A stretch of 64,000 nt of DNA, taken from Verticillium longisporum. Its lineage: Eukaryota > Ascomycota > Sordariomycetes > Glomerellales > Plectosphaerellaceae. This document shows, piece after piece, positions 53,823-64,000 of this stretch. The position numbers were made by a program, and so were the translations under genes. The first letter of the stretch is position 1; each line of letters starts with the position of its first letter. The stretch spans positions 5,828,001 through 5,892,000 of the forward strand of contig JAETXT010000003.1 in the NCBI GenBank assembly GCA_019188255.1, given 5' to 3'. Under the pieces are notes generated by a model, which was not told the origin of the DNA, ran no database searches, and saw nothing but the letters and a program-made list of their open reading frames with translations.

Positions 53823-56800
53823 AGTTGGCGCTGCGTGAGCTTTGCTGGTTACGAATTCATATTTCGCGGAGTTGATGGTTGCACTTTTTACCCTACCCTA
53901 CCCTTACCCCCCGCGATAAATTTCAAAATTACGGAAGCGATACAATAGTCTTCGGCGGGTTCTTGCTTGTGTATTGATGAATGATAGGCTCTCTAGACGC
54001 TTACGTGGAATTCTGTGAAAGGACTGTTGCTATGATGACTGTCAATGCGTGCGTGCCTGGTATGCATCGTCATGAGCGGGAGAGACCTGGAGTATTAGCT
54101 TGAGCAGAGAACGAGTACATGGAAGCCGACCATCTAATCAGAGCCGCATGTGGGATCGTCATCAAGCTATCGTTCCCACTTTGTCGTCGTGAGCCGCCGT
54201 ATGAATTCATCTGAGATTGTCTGAAGATCGTCAATCAGAGCACAATGCTCGGCTTTGTCTGGGGATGTCGTGCCACAGGCTGATACCGCGATAATCTTGG
54301 CTCCACGAAGCTGCATATGTTGCAGGTAAGCACCCGTCAACCCAAAGCTCGCAGCGCGAACCAAGGCCTCAGCGCCTTGACTGCGTAGTCGAGTCCAGAC
54401 TCCATTCTGAACCACAGCAAGGTCTAGCAGCGGGAGCATCATCTCTCTTTCTGGCTCAAAATCTTCATGTTCCTGTCTGCTGAGTCATTCGATGTGCAGC
54501 ACAGCCTTCCCACAGTCGCATCTCGGTACTTTTTGCATTTGCTTCAGCACCAGGTCATGCGGTGGACCAGCGCCTGCACAACACCAATCCCGAGCGCGAC
54601 GAGATGTTGCAGAACCAAGAGAGGACCGCCAATCCGCTTGACGAGGCAACGTCTGACCTCGAAGCACGACGCCATGGGATAGATCAGCTCGCCGCCCGAC
54701 TTGACGTTCATCACAAGCTCCGCGAAGGATTCCCTGCGCCAGTTATGCACATGGCCCAAACGGGACGAGGGCACACCACGCTGCCACGCATGGTCCTCTC
54801 CTGTCTCGCGCCTTCAGCTGGAGTGCCCTGGCCCCTAGCCGTGCCATCACGGCCTGCCTTGCGGGTGCCGGGTGGGCTGATCACAGGTTGTAAAGACTCT
54901 CCGCTTGTCGATCGATCTCACGCGGATGATCAATGAATCTGTATACCTTGCTAGGCCATTTTATCAATGTTACAACAAGTAGCAGCAAGACCAGCAGCAT
55001 TATCTGGGCTTCTTTGACCCCCTTCTGGTTGGAAATGCTGCAGGTGAGTACTGACAAGGACAAACTGGTGACTTGTCATGCAGTTTCGTCTGATGACTGG
55101 TGAGCACAGAAGTTGCCTTAGCTCGTCTTCGAATGGAACACCAACTTCGACGTCTGGCGTCAAGTACGGGTTGACATTGTCTTAACAGCTTTTATCTGAG
55201 CTCTCCCGCTGGTAGTCTTTTGGCATTGCACCGGTTGTCGGCGTCATGCTGTGGTTTGGATGGCTGTGTCCGTCCAAGGGGGAGTGGAAAACAAGGTTGG
55301 ACTCCTCAAGTCTCGCGTAGAAAGGGCGGAACACAATTACAAATTCGGCCCTCACCACCAAATAATAATGTCGTCATGTGTTTGTTCGGTCAATCGATCT
55401 TGCCTGAGACATGCTTCTCCATGAAATTCGTTGAGAGCCCCGCGCGTAACGCCGTGATGATTACACCGCAACAACCCGAAACTGACGAGGAGTCATCGTC
55501 CAAATCGTATGTTGTTGTGAGACATCGGAGCAAGCAACAAGCTTCCTTGCCTCAGTTACATGTTGAGACAAGAGCGAGAACGATAACTATCAATTTGTTA
55601 TCAGGCTGTCGTCGAAGACGTCAAAGCCCCTGTAGCTTGTCTTGGGACGCCGGGTCGTGATGGCCTTAGTTTGCACAGCATTGTCCTCCTCGTCGACGTG
55701 ACTGGCATTCACATAGAGGAGGAGAACTGATGTGATAGCTCATTGTGCAATTGCCAATCTTGACTGTGGCCTACGAGCAGCGATCAGAGCGCCCGAGTCT
55801 GGCCTGGCTGGTCGCCAAACTAAGCCTACGCGCCTAGATGGACTCTTAGATAACGGACAACACGTGAGCAGGATATGTGTGAGACGAGTGTAAAGGGAGC
55901 ACCGCTGGTGGTCAGATATAACGTTGAGGGTTTAGGAAGGCGTGGTGGATCTCAGGCGGATTTGTTGGCGAGACCTTTGAATGCCACGCGCGTTGGAAGA
56001 GCGCCATGCGAACTGCATCCTTGTGTATTCTCTTGCCGAGCCGTTCCATGTCCCCGGATCTACTCCCGGCGTGCCTAAGGCCCTGCGCTGACATCCAGCA
56101 GTGGCCTGTTCCAACCGATAGGCATGGGCGCTTGTATGTCCCAATGTACTTTGGGTGTCAATGGCTGTTGGGTGCTCGGCATTTCTGTTCCATATGCAGA
56201 CCACGGCTGGCGTGCTGCACAGTCAAGATCACGGAGAAAGTCAACAGGCGACAAGGCATGTTGCAGACCCGAGGATGCCACTAAGTCGCCAAGGTTAGGA
56301 TGTAGACAGCGCAAGAACGCCGGACCGCCTTGCTTGATGCTGGCAGCAAGTCCCGTCAGTGCAAGTCGCCTGCTGGCAACATGGGCTGGGTTAATAGCTT
56401 AAAAGCCTGTAGCCTCTGTTAGCTAGATTACCGCTCCCTAAAACGATTGCTAGGATTCTAGAAGCACAATCCCATGTGGCTGCAGAGCTTTGCATGCTTC
56501 CAGCAGCTTCGGGCACTGTTGCGGCTGGCCTAATGTTCTGGCCCGGTCTATCGGTGAAGCCAACTGGTCAGGTGCAAGGGAGCGGCGAGGCTTCGCGAAG
56601 CGTGAAGCACGAAGCTCTGATGCGTCGCCCCTCTGCATCCGTCCATCGTGAGATGCTCACTGGGTGGTCCCGCCAGTGCCCCTACGTCTATAAATCGTAA
56701 AAGTGGCTACCACTTTGCATGTGGAAGCTTAATCCTAGTCATTAGCGTTGCATCAAAAGGTCATGGGACCTGAGGCAGTTTGCTGTGTCTGGAGGCAAAG

Positions 56801-58460
56801 GCGAGCGAATCCGGGACTTCGTTTGACAGCATTAACAAAACAGCGATTTCACAGGTAATTTTTTTCTCCAAGTGTGCATTGGGTAGACCCTTGTGTCGTC
56901 CCTGGCCCGAGTAGTTTGGTCATGGTGTGAAGTTTCCCATTGGACCATCTGACGCCTGACGCATATCATTCCGTCGTTGGTTCGTATGGAACAAGTGAAT
57001 TCGAGGGAGACTTTTCGGCAATGTTGCGCGACGTGCAGAGAATTTCCCTAGGGAACCCCCGACGTGGAACCCAGAAAACTGATGTTCAAACGCCACATGG
57101 GATCCAGAGGCAGCCTTGAAATCATCTTGTAGCGGGACCGATCTCCCGCTTATGTGCTGCGTCTCGAACCGTCCGTCCCTGATCATCTGCTTGTTCGGCT
57201 TTGGGAGAGGGAATGACCTTGCGTTAGTACTTGGGCGAACGACCCACCGGGCGCTCCCCGAGCTGGTTCGCTTCAGTCGGTCAGTTCAGGCGCTTGGGCC
57301 CCAGTCCCAGCAATGGAGAATAATTGACCACAATTTGGTCCTCGAAGTTTGCCAAGCTGCGAGGCCCCGCCGCGCTGACAGCATTTCCTCCACAGGTGCG
57401 TGGCACGGGACATGAAGAGGAGGGCAACGTCGAGATGAGGAAGGGGAGGAGGGGGGCAAGGGAGAGGGGCATCCCAGGATTTCGGCTCAACAAGACCGGG
57501 CCTGAAGTGCACATCAGCGACAACCGTTGCAGCAGTGGTGGTGTGGTGTTGGTGTGGCAAGCTGCAATGGCACACCGTCGGGAGAGGACAATTAGATATT
57601 TTATCTCGCGCACAAACACTGGGAGGCAGCCCGGCAGACCAGGGTAGGCCAAGCAGTTGGGTGTCGACCATTCGGGCACTTTGTCCTGAATTCTTCAGTG
57701 TCAAGCTCTGCGTGCGGGCTCTCTCTCCCTCTTCAGCTTTTGCTGGGTTTGAAAGCCTCTAGCGTGGAGTGTCGAATTGAGGCTGCTTGCTGAACGGTGC
57801 ATGGTCCGAGCTGGGCCAGGCCAGGGCTACTGGAAATATGATGGTCACATCAAAGTTCGCGGGCGATCCGCCCTTGTCCAGGCAGACAAGCGACGACCCC
57901 ATTTGTGATGACCCGGGACCCATTGGCAGCGTGGGCATTATTCAGATAGAAATAAGAGACCGAGTCGCTGGCGTAGCACCGAGTTTGGCGAGTGACGAAC
58001 ATTGCGGTTCCGCATTGTCATGGTCTTGGACGGAAAAAGCATTGGAACACACAATAGGACCGTAGCCAGCGTAGCACCTGAGACTGAGCTTGGGACAGGA
58101 CCCTGTGGAAGCTTTGGCTCGAGCCAGCACATAATTGACGACAGCCGCTTCGTGTGGCCAGACAAGAATAGTGAGGAGCGTGTCTCGGTGAGTGGACCAT
58201 CCTCTGGACTCGCGAGGGGAAAAATACTCCCAATATGGGGATGGCACACCATCAGCCGTTGTTGACCGAGGCAACCTTCTTGTCAAGCGTCAGGTGGTAA
58301 GGTGACGAGGGCGGTGGTGGTGGTGTTGGTGGTGATGATGACTGATGTGATCGCCACGGGATGCTGGAAAAGGCCGCTGGCAGGGGCTCCTGGTCGTGTG
58401 GTCAATGGTCACTGCCCAGAACGGAATTTACACGATCCATGCCAGGGCCCCCGTCGATGG

Positions 58461-58502
58461 GGTGTGGGCTTGGCGTCAAGTGGTGTGGGCTTGGCGTCAA
58501 GT
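58461..58502. repeat. Tandem duplication of a 21-bp unit
   Basis: The unit GGTGTGGGCTTGGCGTCAAGT and its immediate copy are identical over 21 bp; a partial third copy (GGT) follows. Confidence 0.85.
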
Positions 58503-59432
58503 GGTCTGCACCTGCCCTGCACCTGCTGCCGCCGCTTGGTGCTGTAGAAGCTTGGGCCACTCCATGCTGCGGACCTCCTTTCAATTGTTAGGTTGTGCTC
58601 ACTAGGTAGGTACCTCCTCTGTGGCCGTCTGGGCAGTAGCTGGCGTTGCTGGCGCCGCCGGCGACGTTGGTGCGGTGCTAGAAATAGCGGGTCGCCTTTG
58701 ACTTCCGCCTGCCGAGCTCTAGTGCGTGAGCTGCCCGTCTCAAGAGTGAGCACATGAGCAGCCCACAGCTGCGGGTCCCTGCAAGAACACCCAAATCACA
58801 GTCGCCTTCGCTGAGCAGCTGTTTTTCAGTTGAAGCTTTGATTCATGCATTGGCTGCCCATGCCGCAAATTCCATCCCAATTGAGGATGTCTTGCCTCAT
58901 CGAGTCGCTTCATTGCTTGGATCCTTCAAGGCTTGTTCGAGATATCCACAGCGGTGTGTTGGTCTCCCGATTTGGAAGTAGGTACGGACAGGGCAGCTGC
59001 GTGTGTTGCCGTCACATCTCACCCAAGACGAGGAAGCTAGGAATCTGGAAGTCACCGCCGGCCCTGTGGGGCTCCGCCATCGCACATCACCCATCACACC
59101 TCACCACATTTCACTCCTCCATCGTACCTCCCCGTTCGTTTGGCTCGGGCATGTCTTTGGCTCCTAGCTGTACGACCCCCGGCCATCGATTATCTGTCAC
59201 CGGCAGTCTGGGCCTGGAACTGGATCTTAGGCTGCCCTGAGAGCCAGCCCCCGGCTCCGGCCCCGAGCCCCGGCGCTTGACCTGCCGCCTACCTCCGCTT
59301 GTTAGTAGGTACCCGAAAGGCCGTGTCGATCAGTCCTTTGTTCGCTGGAAACCTCAGGAGGTACCCGAGTACCTCCCTTGCTGGCTCATCCATTTACCTC
59401 GCGTGCTATTCGCTGTCTCTGATCTTGGCCAC

Positions 59433-59433
59433 T

Positions 59434-59468
<35 letters not shown>
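59433..59468. repeat. Compound (CT)n(GT)n microsatellite
   Basis: About eleven CT units run directly into about seven GT units, in the upstream region of GSK3. Confidence 0.95.
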
Positions 59469-62396
59469 CAAAACCTGGACATCATTGGGCTCATCAGTCG
59501 AGTGATCTTTTGTGGAAGCCTGAGCTCAAGTACCGACTAAACATCGAGCTTCCTTCACCGGAAGAGAAACAAAAAGATGCATACGAAAAAAACTCTCTGA
59601 ATTCTTGTCGAAGAGCCCCTTTGCTCTGTTGCCGGACTGGTCTCGGCTTCTGTCAGCTGGTATAGGTAGGTACAGTACGCAACACATAATGGCTGGCCCG
59701 TTGCATGTCCGCATCTCGGGCCCAAAACACGCGCCCCAGTTTCCACATTTTGGTGTCCACCTCAGTGTCAACCTCCGCTGTTCACCTGACCTGACCAGGC
59801 CGTATCCCCCGGTAAGCCACACACCTAAGTTACATCAACCTCGCGACACCCCCCTTCTCCTACTCTCCCACCCCTCCTCTGCCCCTCTTCACGGTGTCCG
59901 CCCTCTTAACACCTCAACCACGGGGCCACGGTACCCTGCTGCACCTCACCATTCTGTAGCGCTCATCCACTGAAAACCAAGTGTCTCGATACCTACACGG
60001 GTATCCCATAACCTCAATACTTCCAAGCGGAGTGTACCTCGCCCACTGACTGTTCGTCCACCGCGTTTCTGAGTACCTCTTCGCACACGGAAGTAGCTGA
60101 ATAGACAAAGATGGAGCATCTGCCAGCTTGCCAAGTTGATACCTCCTTCAGGCTCTCTCGTATCTCCTTTTGACATTCTCTACCGCCGTCAGTTGACATT
60201 GGCCATCTCGTCGTGCACCCGCATCGCACGTCGCCTTGCCTCACATCACCTCACACGCCCTGCACCCTACGTTCTACCTACTGCCCCGCGGCGCCTGTAC
60301 GACATAAGGTAGCCCGACACACAGACATCCCAGAGACCCAAAGCAAGCACACGGCCCCTCCAACACCAGGCGCCTGCCTGCTACTTCCACCCTACCTTGC
60401 CTGCCTTATTACCTTACCTGCCTTACCTATTGACCAGGGCCCTCTTCTTGTCTTGTCTGTCTACCTTATCTGACATCATTCGCGCGTCCCTCTCCTGCTC
60501 TTCTTTTCCCCTCCCCCTCCCCTCCCTCATCCTCTCCCGCCTTGCCAACGCCGCCTTAGCGCTCCAGTCGTGATCCCAGTACGACAAGACTCGATTCGAG
60601 CCTCGACCTCTCCGTTTCGACTTGACACGATCGACGAGCCTTAGACGCATCTTCTTGCCAGCCGATTCAGCTTCAGTGCGTGCCTCGCCTGCATCGTCGT
60701 TCCTGGAGCCTCTCTCGAATCTCGGAAAAAAAGGGCTCCCCACCCATTTGTCCCTGTCAGCCGTTCTCGTCTCCTGAGCACAACCCCGATCACTAGGTCC
60801 CTACACTACAACCATCCGCCAGGTGACCTACCTACCTTACCCACCCCTGACCGGCTGCAGCAGCCAGGCCAGACAGACGTCTCTCGACCAAGCCTAACGC
60901 CGTTACCTCGTTCGGTCCTTAGCCTCTCCTGCCGTGTGGCCCGCGACACTGTGACCACCACCTAAAGGTGCCTCCGCCCACGCCTTCGCCCAAGGTACAA
61001 TAGCTTTACGCCCACCTAAGCATTTTCCTGACAGGGTGAGCCTGCCCATGAGCCTGTAAAGCCTCGAGATCGCCCCCTCCCCTTCCACACACCCACCTTA
61101 CCACCCCCCCCGGCTGCCCCTCTTCAAGTACCTCTCTCGTCTTTTCAATTCCTCAATTCAATTCCACACGACCTCTTCCCTGCCCTCCCAAGCTGTCCAT
61201 CCAACCCTCTCCAGCTTTTCCCAATCCTCCAGAACTACTTGCCTCCGGCACCCCATCATCATTCCGCGTCGTCTTTTTTTTTCTTACGCCTTCCCTACCT
61301 ACTGACACTGCGCGGATCCTCCCAGCCCCCCTACCAGCTTTCAGCCTCTAGCCGCTCGTCTCTCCCACCTCAACTTCCGAGACTCAATTCGGTGCTCCCT
61401 GCACCCATCTCCGCTCACGGGAAACTCTCTCGGTTTTTCGTCAGCACAAACCGTGAGCACCGTCTTCGGTCCGTCCCTCACGTCAGTATCACCATCTGCT
61501 GTTCGATCCATCTCTCAACACGCTCGAATCAACCACGAGCTTTGTCGCTGAGCTGTCTCCGCCTGGTGAGTTGGACTTTATTTCACTTTCGATTTCCACC
61601 AGCCTTTACCCCTCTCTCGACCAGCCCCAGTGCGACCGACCACTGGGACGTGCCCGCGCCTACCTCACGATCCCCTCGCGAACACCCCCTCCTCCTCCTG
61701 CTTGCTCGCCGTGCGTTTTTGCCTTTGAGTGCGTATCCCATACAGTCGCCTTTAGCTTGTGTGGCCCGGCCAGTCGGCCCTTACGAAAATGGCGAGTTCA
61801 ACGAAGCGCCATTCTATCACCAGGCTACATTTTTTCTCTGCCACCCACCTGCACAGCCGCGATGGTACCCAGCCACGGCAGCTGACGGACTCCCCTCTTT
61901 TCCGCCTGGCTTAAGACCCTTCTGGTCCCTGTTATCAGAGTCATCCTGATCTCTCCAAATCGGCATCACGAAGTCAACTCGTCGACCCAATTCCGCTTGG
62001 TCGCTGCCCTACCCCTTGTTCTCCCCCTGTTCCCCCTCATACCCCGCGTCGTCCTGGTCAATCACAACGCCCTGGATCTGCCTCCTATGAAATCTTTGCC
62101 GCAACAGACCTTTGATCGCCTCGCAGAACATGGATCACTAATTCATCCACATAGCCCTCCTCTCAATCCATCGTACGCCAGACGCAGACTCTCCGATTCA
62201 ATCCAACGTGTTGCCGCCAGATCTCTGCGCCCTGTCATCGAGCCTCTAACCCAGGCTGTCCCCTCCACAACCGCCCAACACGGCTACCCCGCGCTTCTCA
62301 GCCTTTTTTCTTCCCTTCCGCTGCCCAATTCGCCTCACGGCTCGCGACCATCAACGATAGCATCACCACCGCGTAGTTTGGTGGCCTCTCTGCAAC

Positions 62397-63876
62397 ATGT
62401 CTTCGAATCGCCCAAACGCCCTGCACAACCTCAGGATGGGGGTAAGATTTCAAGTGTCTTCTACGTCGAATACCGTGGATTAACAGCGCGCCGCAGAGGT
62501 CATTCGCGAAAAGGTGCAAGACGGTGTCACTGGTGAGACCAGGGATTTGCAGTATACCCAGTGCAAGATTGTGGGCAACGGTTCCTTCGGCGTTGTCTTC
62601 CAGACGAAGCTCTCCCCATCCGGGGAGGACGCTGCCATCAAGCGCGTTCTTCAAGACAAGAGATTCAAGGTCCGTGGACAGCTGCTGCCAAAGTCACAGC
62701 GGTCGGTACGCTAACACTGGTGATCGTAGAACCGAGAGCTGCAAATCATGCGCATCGTTCGTCATCCCAACATTGTGCAGCTCAAGGCTTTTTACTACTC
62801 GAACGGCGAGCGCGTAAGAACAGCTCACTTAAACCCTTTCACATCCAGGGCATTGACTGACGTACGGTTTTAGAAAGACGAGGTGTACCTGAACCTCGTT
62901 CAAGAATTCGTGCCTGAGACGGTCTACCGTGCTTCCCGTTTCTTCAACAAGATGAAGACGACCATGCCCAACCTCGAGGTCAAGCTCTATATTTACCAGC
63001 TCTTCCGCGCCCTGGCCTACATCCACTCTCAAGGCATCTGCCACCGCGATATCAAGCCCCAAAACCTGCTGCTGGATCCCACTTCTGGTATCCTGAAGCT
63101 GTGCGACTTTGGCAGCGCAAAGATTCTGGTGGAGAACGAGCCCAACGTGTCATACATCTGCTCTCGCTACTACCGCGCCCCCGAGCTCATCTTTGGTGCC
63201 ACCAACTACACCACCAAGATTGGTATGACTGCCACCATTTCTTCCCACGTGCAGCTCCAGGCTTGTTGTACTAACGCACAACAGATGTCTGGTCAACTGG
63301 CTGCGTCATGGCGGAGCTCATGCTCGGACAACCACTTTTCCCTGGCGAGTCGGGCATTGACCAGCTGGTAGAGATCATCAAGGTTCTGGGAACACCCACG
63401 AGGGAGCAGATCCGCACGATGAACCCAAACTATATGGAGCACAAGTTCCCGCAGATCAAGCCTCACCCCTTTGCCAAGGTGTTCCGAAAGGCCGACGCTC
63501 ACGCCATCGACCTGATTGCCCGTCTCCTCGAATATACTCCTACAGAGAGGCAAAGCGCCGTTGATGCCATGGTGCATCCGTTCTTCGACGAGTTGAGGGA
63601 CCCCAGCACTAAGCTGCCCGATTCGCGGCACCAGACCGGCACGGTGCGGGACCTGCCTCCTCTGTTCGACTTCACTCGTCATGGTAAGCTTTTTTATGAG
63701 TCTCGAGATTTCGTGGTTCGAATCAACTAACCGTCAATGCAGAACTCTCGATCCGACCGGACCTCAACGCTCAACTGGTGCCGGCTCACATCCGACCTAT
63801 CCTTGTTTCCAAGGGTCTCGATATCGATTCGTTCACACCATTGACGAAGCAGGAGATGCTCGCCAAGCTGGACTGA
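62397..63876 (+). CDS. GSK3: Glycogen synthase kinase 3 (GSK3)
   Basis: CMGC-group Ser/Thr kinase regulating development, stress response and metabolism. Six exons: 62397-62441, 62487-62669, 62730-62813, 62874-63222, 63285-63683 and 63743-63876, giving 397 residues. Motifs: glycine loop GNGSFG (45-50), ATP-anchoring lysine in AAIKR (K67), catalytic [14 protein letters not shown], and the activation-loop [12 protein letters not shown] whose first RYY tyrosine is the phosphorylated one in GSK3. C-terminal [22 protein letters not shown] and [11 protein letters not shown] are also conserved. The first junction is uncertain. The listed acceptor (TTAACAG, 62486) keeps frame and adds RAA. The acceptor ending at 62496 has a better-placed GATTAAC branch site and would give the family's MGEVIREK, but needs one more G in the run at the donor. 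Other junctions are unambiguous. Confidence 0.94.
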
Positions 63877-64000
63877 AGCAAGCACAGGCCATCTATGAGA
63901 CGTTGCACTACCACATACCCGCCTACGGGCCGTTTGTGGTCACGGCCCGGGGTGATCTGCTAGCCTACACACAACCTATTCAAGTCCACGCCCAGCAGCA
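63877..64000 (+). other. 3' flank of GSK3
   Basis: Untranslated region after the GSK3 stop; the window ends here. Confidence 0.6.

Larger units (their letters stand above)
53823..62396. other. Gene-poor tract of 8.6 kb upstream of GSK3
   Basis: No convincing gene on either strand. On the minus strand about 54775-54167 short frames look weakly protein-like but are interrupted by stops. From about 59800 to 62396 the plus strand is strongly pyrimidine-rich and contains splice-like motifs and many short upstream ATGs, consistent with the promoter and a long leader of GSK3. Tandem duplications occur at 58461-58502 and a CT/GT microsatellite at 59433-59468. Confidence 0.5.

Noticed and set aside
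53884..53911. Telomere-like CCCTA/CCCTTA string
   Set aside because: Only three or four degenerate units immediately after an ordinary gene; far too short for a telomere or interstitial array.
63712..63728. GGTTCGAATC tRNA-like motif
   Set aside because: Lies inside the last GSK3 intron and no cloverleaf surrounds it.
1..64000. Secondary-metabolite cluster, transposon, virus-derived or CRISPR-like elements
   Set aside because: Looked for synthase, transposase, reverse transcriptase, capsid or spaced-repeat signatures on both strands and saw none.

Overview
The window is nuclear DNA from a filamentous ascomycete, most likely a sordariomycete. The evidence is the many short spliceosomal introns (about 45-115 nt, one of 263 nt) with GTRNGY-type donors and CTAAC-like branch sites. 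Third codon positions are GC-rich, intergenic pyrimidine-rich leaders are long, and the gene set is conserved housekeeping. I cannot name the species. I see no bacterial operon, CRISPR array, transposase, reverse transcriptase or secondary-metabolite cluster.

Layout: 5'-truncated mitochondrial leucyl-tRNA synthetase (+); CobW-type GTPase (-) divergent from a small conserved protein (+); a putative wall protein (-); an AIF/AMID-like oxidoreductase (-); a secreted PEBP-like protein (-); a 5.9 kb gene-poor tract; a 70-residue protein (+); Yju2 splicing factor (-); a gamma-tubulin-complex protein (-) divergent from a KTR-type mannosyltransferase (+); a Wdr83/Morg1 WD40 protein (-); a candidate intron-containing tRNA-His; a HemK/Mtq1 methyltransferase (-); a hypothetical protein (-); Vhc1 cation-chloride cotransporter (-) divergent from an Avt3-type amino-acid transporter (+); RPB11 (+) convergent with LSM5 (-); a DEDDy exonuclease with a C-terminal helical region (+); a 3.5 kb gap; KNR4/SMI1 (+); a Vps68-like membrane protein (+); PRPP synthetase (+); an 8.6 kb gene-poor tract; GSK3 (+).

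The genes are unrelated housekeeping functions: translation, transcription, splicing, cytoskeleton, Golgi glycosylation, vacuolar transport, cell wall and nucleotide synthesis. Gene models below were spliced by hand using donor/acceptor sites, reading phase and recalled family sequence. Nearly all give clean phases.

The most important structural observation is that six otherwise intact conserved genes each need exactly one extra base to stay in frame. These are the gamma-tubulin-complex gene, HemK/Mtq1, Vhc1, the Avt3-like gene, KNR4 and PRPP synthetase. GSK3 is a possible seventh. Most sites sit in runs of three to five identical bases. Some of these genes are essential in other fungi, so single-base undercalls in the assembly are far more likely than pseudogenes. 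Anyone using predicted proteins from this window should expect broken models at those places.

I did not find a convincing new biological system. The less ordinary items are the tRNA-His candidate, a 9-nt microexon, a possible 5-nt first exon, repeated promoter motifs, short tandem repeats, and two large gene-poor tracts.
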